Both the position numbers and the translations under genes were made by a program. Of a stretch of DNA of 64,000 bases, positions 8,704 to 14,382 are shown one piece after another (position 1 is the stretch's first letter; each line of letters starts with the position of its first letter). The stretch lies in contig NZ_CP031455.1 in the NCBI RefSeq assembly GCF_003391135.1, positions 5,316,001-5,380,000 of the forward strand. Reading direction: 5' to 3'. The notes beneath the pieces were generated by a model. The model was given only the letters and a program-made list of their open reading frames with translations. It was not told where the DNA came from and did no database searches. Origin of the DNA: Streptoverticillium olivoreticuli subsp. olivoreticuli (GTDB lineage: Bacteria > Actinomycetota > Actinomycetes > Streptomycetales > Streptomycetaceae).

Positions 8704-9630
8704 TTAGCCGCCCAGGCGGCGCAGGAACTCGTCTTCGTCTAGGACCTCGATTTCCTGGCCGGTTTCCAGGAGGGCTTGGGCCTTCTTGGCCTTGCCGCTC
8801 AGAGCGTCGCCGGGCTTGAGCTGAGTCTGGGAGGCGGAGACGAGAATGCTCGTTTTCTTGGTGACGTTTTTCTCCGGCTGGGCCCCGACCTCGGCGAGCT
8901 TGCGGAGCGCCTCGTCGCGGGTCATGGATGTCAGCGTGCCGGTGATGCACACGGCCGCCCCGTACAGCTCGCCGTCCGGGTCGGCATCCGGATTCGCGCC
9001 GGGCAGTGGTGTGCGGGCTCCGGCACTGCGACCCTTGTGGTGGCTGCCCTGCCATTCGCCTGCCGGTGTCATCCAGCCCCATCGGACCTGATGGCCGGAC
9101 AGGAGAGCGTCGAGGGAATCCGCCTCGGCGGTGCGCATTGCGGCGAGCATGACCTCAGCCGATGCGGTCGCGTCCGCGTCGGCATTGTGGTGGTTGTCGA
9201 GGACGACCCCGGCAGCATCAGTGCAGTAGGGCAGGCTGTACGAGAGCAGCTTCCATGTGCGGCGGGCAATGACCTGTGAGCACGTGTATCGCAGCTCGGG
9301 CCAGGCAAGGCCCTCAGCGGTGCAGGCGGCTCGTATGACACCCATGTCGAAGCCGGCATTGTGTGCCACCAGCGGGAGACCGTCGGCAAACGCGAGGATC
9401 TCGCTCAGCGTGGCCTTCCAATCGGGTGCGCCTGCCACCGCGTCCGATGTGATGCGGTGGACAGCGACGTTGAATGCGTTGAAGTGGCTCAGATCAGCGG
9501 GCGGCTGGATCAGCGTGCCCCAAGTATCGGTGATGCGGCCGTCGACGACCTTCGTCATGCCTACGGCACACGGGCTGCCCCGGTGCTCGTTAGCGGTCTC
9601 GAAGTCGATGGCCACCCAGGTAGAAGACAT
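8704..9630 (-). CDS. DEDDh 3'-5' exonuclease with C-terminal BRCT domain
   Basis: The protein is about 308 residues. The N-terminal ~170 residues are a DnaQ-like exonuclease: V-A-I-D-F-E-T (motif I, Asp/Glu pair), H-N-A-G-F-D (motif II) and the H-N-A-D-A-D region with H-x4-D spacing (motif III, DEDDh type). A Gly/Pro-rich linker follows. The C-terminal ~85 residues are a BRCT fold, starting at A-V-C-I-T-G-T-L and including T-S-I-L-V-S-A-S, as in DNA ligase and the DNA polymerase III epsilon of some bacteria. It probably trims 3' DNA ends. It sits in the distal unit of the tRNA-Ser island with no polymerase gene nearby. The start is ambiguous between ATG at 9630 and ATG at 9642. I chose 9630, where the protein begins M-S-S-T-W-V. 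Confidence 0.75.
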   Translation of the reverse strand: MSSTWVAIDFETANEHRGSPCAVGMTKVVDGRITDTWGTLIQPPADLSHFNAFNVAVHRITSDAVAGAPDWKATLSEILAFADGLPLVAHNAGFDMGVIRAACTAEGLAWPELRYTCSQVIARRTWKLLSYSLPYCTDAAGVVLDNHHNADADATASAEVMLAAMRTAEADSLDALLSGHQVRWGWMTPAGEWQGSHHKGRSAGARTPLPGANPDADPDGELYGAAVCITGTLTSMTRDEALRKLAEVGAQPEKNVTKKTSILVSASQTQLKPGDALSGKAKKAQALLETGQEIEVLDEDEFLRRLGG

Positions 9631-9909
9631 GGCGCCCACCATTCCTGTCGGCCGATCTTGGAGCAAGAGCTGGATGTCCTTATGGCCTGGATCTTTCGGG
9701 CTTTGTGGACCGGGCGATGCCCGCAGGGCGCAACCGCTCGGTGAAGGTGACCTTGCTGGGGCGAGAAGAACGCGCGCGACCCATCAGCCTGCTATTCAGC
9801 CAGCTCGTAGGGGTGTACTGGCTGAGTAACAGGCATCCAGCCATTTGGCTTCATCCCGGCCGAGGGTTGTGCTTCCGCACATAGGGGTGCTCAGTACCCC
9901 CGTCGATGC

Positions 9910-10170
9910 TCACGTTTTCAGCGTCTGCTTCATCTCTTTTTTTTGGGGGGCGGCATCGGCCATCGTCGTGGTGGGGCCGTTGACCGGACGGGGTTCCCAA
10001 TCCCGGTCCGAGTGCAGCAAGGTGGCGGATCTCTCACCTTGCCGTTGCACGAAGACCATGCGCTCTCCGCAGTCATTGACGAAGTAGGAGACATAGTCCG
10101 TGGCGTTGATGGGAAATCCGCTCAACTTGGCCAGTATTTGCCTTAGTTCAGTTCCAATGTTGGGTGTAGT
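9910..10170 (-). pseudogene. Small-protein relative of the Shedu partner (probably broken)
   Basis: This frame encodes I-L-A-K-L-S-G-F-P-I, then D-Y-V-S-Y-F-V-N and a V-F-V-Q-R-Q-G-E-R-S-A stretch ending in H-S-D-R-D-W-E. It aligns residue for residue with the protein at 37104-37427 of the other island (D-Y-V-G-Y-F-M-N ... V-F-A-Q-R-R-G-D-K-T-A ... H-S-D-A-D-W-E). Similarity begins upstream of any usable ATG or GTG: the first possible codon is TTG at 10125. After D-W-E the sequence diverges into a Lys/Gln tail that overlaps an 8-T run (about 9936-9943). I read it as a truncated or 5'-damaged gene. Function is unknown. Confidence 0.5.
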
Positions 10171-10378
10171 CGGGGGTGATGAGGCCCGCTCGCACGACGG
10201 TGGCGATAAGGGTGTCCGCGCCTGTGGGAGTGGCAGCCGGTCACGGTGACGTCGCGTTTGAGGAGGGGGTGGGCGAGGGGATTACCCACGATCACGGAAC
10301 TACCTACGACGGCGCCCTGAGTGCCAGAGAGCGGGATGTCGTGATGGTCGAGGCGTTCGATCATGGCTTCGGCGTTGT
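10145..10378 (-). pseudogene. folD fragment (methylene-THF dehydrogenase/cyclohydrolase)
   Basis: On the minus strand one frame reads A-E-A-M-I-E-R-L-D-H-H-D-I-P-L-S-G, then V-V-G-S-S-V-I-V-G-N-P-L-A and D-V-T-V-T-G-C-H-S. This is the C-terminal NADP-binding half of FolD, whose family motif is V-V-G-R-S-x-I-V-G-x-P ... T-V-T-x-C-H-S. After C-H-S the frame must shift to continue with A-D-T-L-I-A-T-V-V-R-A-G-L-I-T-P-D-Y, matching FolD's next strand, and it then stops near 10147. The 5' end is cut exactly at att copy 2 (10379). It is a non-functional remnant caught at an integration junction. Confidence 0.65.
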
Positions 10379-10445
10379 CCGGTGAGGCACTGGCGGAGGA
10401 TACGAGATTCGAGCGCGTGGGGGGTTGCCCCAACATGCTTTCCAA
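10379..10445 (-). repeat. att copy 2: partial tRNA-Ser 3' end
   Basis: Bases 10379-10412 (34 bp) are identical to the acceptor and T-arm region of tRNA-Ser and to att copy 1. Similarity then decays through ggggttgcccc and gctttccaag. There is no terminator copy on its left; the broken folD begins there instead. It marks the junction between two insertions inside the tRNA-Ser island. Confidence 0.75.
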
Positions 10446-10569
10446 GTCTCCGCTTGGAGGTTCCGGTGCGTACGGGAACGTTCTGGCCTGCGGTGCAGCC
10501 GACTCGGGTGGGGCTTCCAAACAGTGTTGTATGGCGGTGAACGTAACCAGAACTGCAACCACTGCTGAC

Positions 10570-10992
10570 TTACTTGCCGTGTTCCGGGCCGTACCACTGG
10601 AGGGCTTGCCCGGTCACTGCGGCGATGCACTCGAAGTCGTGATCGCGATGGAGCAGGGTGAGCCCCTGCAGCTCAGCGGTCGCGGCGATGAGCAAGTCGA
10701 CTGCTCCGGCACTTCGGTGTTTCCCCTGCTTGGTGAGGGCTTCCTGGACCTGCCAGGCACGGTCGTAGGAGCGGTCGTCGACGGGAACCCAGCCGAAGAT
10801 CAGCCGCATGTCCTCGATGCCGCGCGCCCGGTCGGCGGACGACCGGGCGCTGTAGAAGAACTCGAGCTCGGTGATCGGGCAGGCCGCGATGAGTCCAGCC
10901 GCGGCGGCTTGGTCCCAGCCGTACTGCTCCGCGTCCCCGCGCATGAACCGCGCGAGCGCGCTGGTGTCGATCAGGAACTGGGCCGCGTTCAC
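10570..10992 (-). CDS. vapC: VapC-type PIN-domain ribonuclease toxin
   Basis: The protein is 140 residues, the usual PIN-toxin length. PIN acidic residues are visible: L-I-D-T-S-A-L at the N-terminus (first Asp), the Glu of T-E-L-E-F in the middle, and D-L-L-I-A-A-T (Asp) plus H-R-D-H-D-F near the C-terminus. These coordinate Mg2+ for RNA cleavage in VapC enzymes. The GTG start at 10992 overlaps the antitoxin stop (GTGA), the normal arrangement for translational coupling of toxin to antitoxin. It lies in the tRNA-Ser island, where toxin-antitoxin pairs commonly stabilise elements. The exact RNA target cannot be told from sequence. Confidence 0.85.
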   Translation of the reverse strand: MNAAQFLIDTSALARFMRGDAEQYGWDQAAAAGLIAACPITELEFFYSARSSADRARGIEDMRLIFGWVPVDDRSYDRAWQVQEALTKQGKHRSAGAVDLLIAATAELQGLTLLHRDHDFECIAAVTGQALQWYGPEHGK

Positions 10993-11204
10993 CGGCGGTA
11001 GTTCTCCTTGTTCTCGAACAGCTCCAGATCAAATGCGCCGTCGCCCGCCGCGGCCCGCAGCCGGGCGAGAGCCAGGGCGCGACGCCGGCTCTCCAACACC
11101 TCGCGAAGAGCGGTGTTGACGGTTTCCTTCTTGGTGCTCGTCCCGAGAGCTTTCGCCACGTCCGCGACCAGGTCGTCATCCAGGTCGATAACCGTCCGAC
11201 TCAT
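10989..11204 (-). CDS. vapB: VapB-type antitoxin
   Basis: The protein is 71 residues. The N-terminal M-S-R-T-V-I-D-L-D-D-D-L-V is a short strand and helix typical of VapB proteins of the Actinobacteria (type II TA, VapB_antitoxin family), which bind operator DNA. The C-terminal ~25 residues (F-D-L-E-L-F-E-N-K) form the toxin-binding tail. ATG at 11204 is preceded by a strong GGGAGGT ribosome site. It probably represses its own promoter together with VapC (family knowledge). Confidence 0.85.
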   Translation of the reverse strand: MSRTVIDLDDDLVADVAKALGTSTKKETVNTALREVLESRRRALALARLRAAAGDGAFDLELFENKENYRR

Positions 11205-11245
11205 GCGCACCTCCCTGATATCAAATGTGGGATCAAGTATATCTC
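11205..11245 (-). promoter_or_regulatory. vapBC promoter and palindromic operator candidate
   Basis: Read on the minus strand, a TATACT -10 box (11236-11241 on the plus strand as agtata) is followed by an 8-bp palindrome TGATATCA (11216-11223) directly before the GGGAGGT ribosome site. The position just after the likely transcription start suits autorepression by VapBC. Assignment is by inspection only. Confidence 0.45.
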
Positions 11246-11296
11246 ACGAGGTTTCTTCTGGGGTGCCATCGGGCGCCCCGGCCTGGCCACCGAGTC

Positions 11297-12145
11297 CTAC
11301 GCCGGCATCAAGCCATGGATGCGGGAGAGAGCAAAGACGCGTTCCGTTTCGCGCAGGTGGCACCAGGCATCGAGGTAGGGCGGGTCGAGTTCCAGGTCAC
11401 TGAGGGTGCGTACGGTCCGGTTGCCCGAGGTGGCGATGTACTCGACCGTGATGGCTGCACCGGTGTCGATGGCGTGGGCGACCTGGCGGATGTCGCTGTA
11501 CGACAGATACTTCGCGTACCCGGCGACGATCTCCTCGGTGTCCGTCACGAAAGGCACCTCGCTGTCGTACGGGTTGGGTTCCGGTGTGGTCGGCGGGGCC
11601 TTGGGCAGCCGGTCGGCCAGCACGTCAAGGCCGGTGTCGGCGGACGTGTCCGCGACGCGGGTGGCGGTGGTGGTTCGGGGGCCGCACCGGCCGACGTTCC
11701 TTCGCGGGGGCGGGCCCGTTGTGGTGGCGGTCCTGGAGCCGCAGCCCGCGGTCGAGCGCCCATCGGGCGTCAGGTCCGAGCTGCCTGGTGACCTGATGTT
11801 CAGCGCCGCCAGCATGCCGCGCAGTTCCTCCGAGGTGGCGCCGGAAGCATCTCTCCCAGCGGGGCGTCGAGCCCCAGGGGCGCCTGACGTAGGGGCGTCG
11901 GCATGCGGAGTGTCCCGTTGCCGTCGTGCCACATGAGCGCCTGATCCGACAGTGCCTCCAGGGTCGTGCCCAGCGCATGTACCGCCGCAGGGGACGTAGC
12001 ACCGAGCGGCTCCGTAAGGCTGTCCTGAGTCGCTCGTGCTCCCAGGGCTGCCAGCGCCTCGGCGGCCTGCAGGGGGAGAAGGCGACCGTCCTACCGATTG
12101 GCGAGTATGCGTGTCAGGCGGGAGCCGTCCAGCTTGCTCAGTCAA
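11297..12145 (-). pseudogene. Helicase-associated (WYL-like C-terminal) protein remnant
   Basis: The last ~90 codons of the minus strand are well preserved: I-A-T-S-G-N-R-T-V-R-T-L and D-A-W-C-H-L-R-E-T-E-R-V-F-A-L-S-R-I match the C-terminal WYL-like domain of the large 'helicase-associated' proteins of Streptomyces. Upstream the reading frame shifts. A different frame carries A-A-V-H-A-L-G-T-T-L-E-A-L and L-M-W-H-D-G-N-G-T-L-R-M-P, then returns near 11845 to E-E-L-R-G-M-L-A-A-L. An in-frame TAG lies near 12090. At least two frameshifts plus a stop and the loss of the N-terminal part make this a decayed 3' fragment. The family name is from memory of the tail motif. Confidence 0.6.
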
Positions 12146-12395
12146 GTCGCGAGCGTAGACCGGGACTTCATGAGGGACACCTCGACAGACATGGAACGTG
12201 TCACGGGTGGGCAGACCGAAGCCGCTTCGGCGCCGAGCTCAAGGATGGTGCAGTTCCATGATCTGCGGATGCCGTAGGAAGATAGATCGTGGAGCACCAC
12301 GTCATCGGCCTGGTCCGGCCCGGCCCGCCCCCCGGCGCGACGAGCCGGCGGCAGAGGACTGGTCCACCTTGGCAACGAAAGCATTCGTCGATTTT

Positions 12396-13385
12396 TTATT
12401 CTCCGCCGACATGTGAAGCTCCATTCTCCACATCATCGGGATGCACGATGGAGTCCTGGATGCCCAGGATGCGCATAAGCGACTTGACCGAAACAGCCCG
12501 GCTATTGCCAATCCAGAGTACTCTAAAAGGGAGGGAACCCTTTCCGGCCATCTTTGATGCTTGTGATTCTGAAAGGCCAACAACATTGGCCGCCTTGCTG
12601 AAGCCGATATATTGCGGCAGGATATCAGAAATTCGATAGTAAAGATTCTTTCCGTCCACCCAGGATCGCCCCATCTGTGCGGGAGTAATGGCGGGAGTGT
12701 TTGCCTCGTCACGGCAGCCGCGGCGGAGTTTGTCATGAAGGGTCCTGGCATGGCTCATGGCTCCCATTCGTTGCAGTAGGGCTCCTGCGCGCTCGCCGCG
12801 AATTCTCTCGTCGGCATCCGGATCCAGCACCGTGCTGGCGTCAATGATTGACGATGCGTGCAGCGTGGAATCTTCCTCATGCGCAGCATCAGTAATCAAA
12901 TACTCCGCACTTGCCGTACACGTTTCCGGGCTTCCGGCTTCCACCAGGCCACGAGCGCCGGTGAACGCACGAGTCATCATGGTATCCAGGAGTTTCTTGG
13001 CAGGCATGCTGCCTGCCAAGGAGAACCATGCCTCCAGGGCGCCTTCTACCATCGCAGACCTGATGTCGGAGACCTCGTAATGCCATTTTCGTGCCAACTC
13101 TTTCGACCATCCCCCAAAATATGGGGTCAGTAGATCCAGTAGGATCATCAACCATTTCTCCCGCTCCTGTTGGTCGCTTTCTCTCGCCAAAGTGCCCACC
13201 GACTCCCAGAGACGCAAGCTTGCTACGGATTTCGATCGACCCAGTCGAACTTTCTCGCGCAACACCTGATATGTGGGATGGTTCTTGATTGCACACGCTT
13301 GAACATCGCCGACGTGCGCACAGATGGGCTCCCCGCCGCAGTCACGCAGAACTCGTTCAGTGATGAGAGTGAAGACATCGCGCAT
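12396..13385 (-). CDS. Hypothetical protein with C-terminal HTH/excisionase-like domain
   Basis: The protein is 329 residues with a good start: ATG at 13385 preceded by GAGAGGAAA. I do not recognise the N-terminal ~240 residues, which are mainly helical and contain W-E-S-V-G-T-L-A-R and H-A-R-T-L-H-D-K-L-R-R. The last ~65 residues (I-G-F-S-K-A-A-N-V-V-G-L-S-E-S-Q-A-S then V-S-V-K-S-L-M-R-I-L-G-I) resemble a helix-turn-helix of the excisionase/MerR-like kind. GC content is clearly lower than its neighbours, with many AT-ending codons, which points to recent transfer. It is the best-preserved large gene of the island's tRNA-proximal unit. It could regulate excision or be a phage or defence protein; function is open. 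Confidence 0.65.
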   Translation of the reverse strand: MRDVFTLITERVLRDCGGEPICAHVGDVQACAIKNHPTYQVLREKVRLGRSKSVASLRLWESVGTLARESDQQEREKWLMILLDLLTPYFGGWSKELARKWHYEVSDIRSAMVEGALEAWFSLAGSMPAKKLLDTMMTRAFTGARGLVEAGSPETCTASAEYLITDAAHEEDSTLHASSIIDASTVLDPDADERIRGERAGALLQRMGAMSHARTLHDKLRRGCRDEANTPAITPAQMGRSWVDGKNLYYRISDILPQYIGFSKAANVVGLSESQASKMAGKGSLPFRVLWIGNSRAVSVKSLMRILGIQDSIVHPDDVENGASHVGGE

Positions 13386-13532
13386 GATTTTCCTCTCGCG
13401 CCGCCAGATCAGGCCTACGAAAAATCATGGGGCGTGGCAGTTGCACTTCGGGGATTTCTGCTGGGATCCAGTCCCATCGAGTGAACTATGTTTGGCGGCA
13501 CGGCAATATGCGGGGGTATGAGTGGCGGCACT

Positions 13533-13640
13533 CGACGGGTGGCGCTCGGCCTGCGGCAGAGTGAGGTCCTCGGCCTCGGGCGGACGGATGTCGACCTCGT
13601 GCTAAAGGTCCTGACGGTCCGCTGGAACCGGCTACGGCCC
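13533..13640 (+). pseudogene. Tyrosine-recombinase (integrase) fragment
   Basis: A short plus-strand stretch reads A-L-G-L-R-Q-S-E-V-L-G-L then D-V-D-L-V-L-K-V-L-T-V-R-W. This matches box I of phage/ICE tyrosine integrases (consensus a-x-G-L-R-x-g-E-a-L-x-L-x-W-x-D-V-D), including the catalytic Arg (codon at about 13554). Before and after it the frame is not integrase-like. Lying ~400 bp from the tRNA-Ser att site, it is where an element's integrase is expected. It is the only trace of the enzyme that built the island. Confidence 0.6.
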
Positions 13641-13689
13641 CGCTGCGCGCACGGCCCGTCAACCGCTGCTTGTGGCTACCGTGGTTGCC

Positions 13690-13940
13690 GAGCGCGGGCA
13701 GGTGGCGCAGGGCGCTGTCGAGTGCCGTGTCGTGGTCCTGGCGCATGTGCTGACCTGAGGCCAGGCGGTACTCAAAGATGTGGTCGTGGGGGTAGTCGCG
13801 CACGGCTTCTTCGGCGCGGCTTCGCAACAGGTTGCCTTGGCCGCCGAAGGGGGAGGCGAAGCGGAGGCCGTTGAGGCACCTGCCGCGGTTTCGAAGGTAC
13901 TGGAGGAGTGCGGCGCTGCTGATGACAGTCGAGTCATGGT
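13690..13940 (-). pseudogene. Possible coding remnant, unidentified
   Basis: A minus-strand frame without start codon holds about 85 residues of plausible protein (A-L-L-Q-Y-L-R-N-R-G-R-C-L and Y-P-H-D-H-I-F-E-Y-R-L-A-S-G). It overlaps nothing else convincing. It sits between the integrase remnant and the tRNA-Ser terminator. I do not recognise the family. It could be the tail of a deleted island gene or a chance frame. Confidence 0.3.
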
Positions 13941-13959
13941 GGAGGCCAACGAAACCGAA

Positions 13960-13995
13960 GAAGGGCCCCACCGCGAACGGTGGGGCCCTTCGACA
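13960..13995 (-). terminator. tRNA-Ser terminator hairpin (proximal copy)
   Basis: The stem gaagggccccacc/ggtggggcccttc with loop gcgaac lies just downstream of tRNA-Ser (minus strand). It is part of the 80-bp direct repeat with 8232-8311. Pairing stops at 13960, where island sequence begins. Confidence 0.7.
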
Positions 13996-14013
13996 TCGTG
14001 CCCGGTGAGGCAC

Positions 14014-14101
14014 TGGCGGAGGATACGAGATTCGAACTCGTGAGGGGTTGCCCCCAACACGCTTTCCAAGCGTGCGCCCTAGGCCTCTAGGCGAATCCTC
14101 C
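14014..14101 (-). tRNA. tRNA-Ser(GGA)
   Basis: The gene is 88 nt on the minus strand with CCA encoded. The acceptor stem GGAGGAT (from 14101) pairs with ATCCTCC, the discriminator is G, and CCA ends at 14014. The anticodon loop TTGGAAA gives anticodon GGA, the long variable arm TTGGGGGCAACCCC marks a class II serine tRNA, and the T-loop is TTCGAAT. It reads UCC/UCU codons. Its 3' half is the attachment site of the island on its 3' side. The SRP RNA and dnaX lie on the other side, as is usual in Streptomyces. Confidence 0.95.
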
Positions 14102-14204
14102 GCCGCAAACAATACAAGACGTGGAGGGGTGCTCGCGAACACGTTCTGCCGAGGTGGGGGAGAGGTGGGGGGAGGGGCACGAGCAGGGGTGGGGATCGGC
14201 TAGG

Positions 14205-14306
14205 CTGGGGGCAAGCCCCTCACGTGGCGCTATCTCACCGAACTCCCCCAGGGCCGGAAGGCAGCAAGGGTAAGTGGGCTCTGGCGGGTGCGTGGGGGGC
14301 CCTTGT
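14205..14306 (+). ncRNA. ffs: Signal recognition particle RNA (small bacterial type)
   Basis: The universally conserved SRP apical hairpin is visible as cagggccggaaggcagcaag (GGAA tetraloop at 14256-14259, followed by the AGCA bulge). It is flanked by complementary outer arms gcccctcacg (14215-14224) and cgtggggggc (14291-14300). This RNA binds Ffh and targets membrane and secreted proteins. The ends are approximate. Its place between tRNA-Ser and dnaX is the standard one in Streptomyces. Confidence 0.9.
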
Positions 14307-14382
14307 GTTTCCCGGGGGTGCGCGGGTGTGCGCTCTCTGTGATCGAGACCACTTGTCAGTGCGGCCCGATATCGTCGTAGGT

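Larger units (their letters stand above)
8232..14039. mobile_element. Degraded integrative element(s) at tRNA-Ser(GGA)
   Basis: The segment is bounded by an 80-bp perfect direct repeat (8232-8311 and 13960-14039) that covers the 3' end of tRNA-Ser plus its terminator. This is what integration into a tRNA 3' end leaves. A third partial att copy at 10379-10412 divides it into about 2.1 kb and 3.6 kb units, so at least two insertions are implied. Contents are an exonuclease-BRCT gene, a small-protein relative, a folD fragment, VapBC, a helicase-associated pseudogene, a lower-GC HTH gene and an integrase remnant. No intact integrase, replication or transfer gene is seen, so the element is probably immobile. 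The neighbouring genes on both sides are ordinary core genes. Confidence 0.75.

Noticed and set aside
14224..14382. 5' extension of dnaX into the SRP RNA
   Set aside because: The frame is open, but the conserved DnaX N-terminus begins at 14383 and the SRP RNA fold occupies most of the extension.
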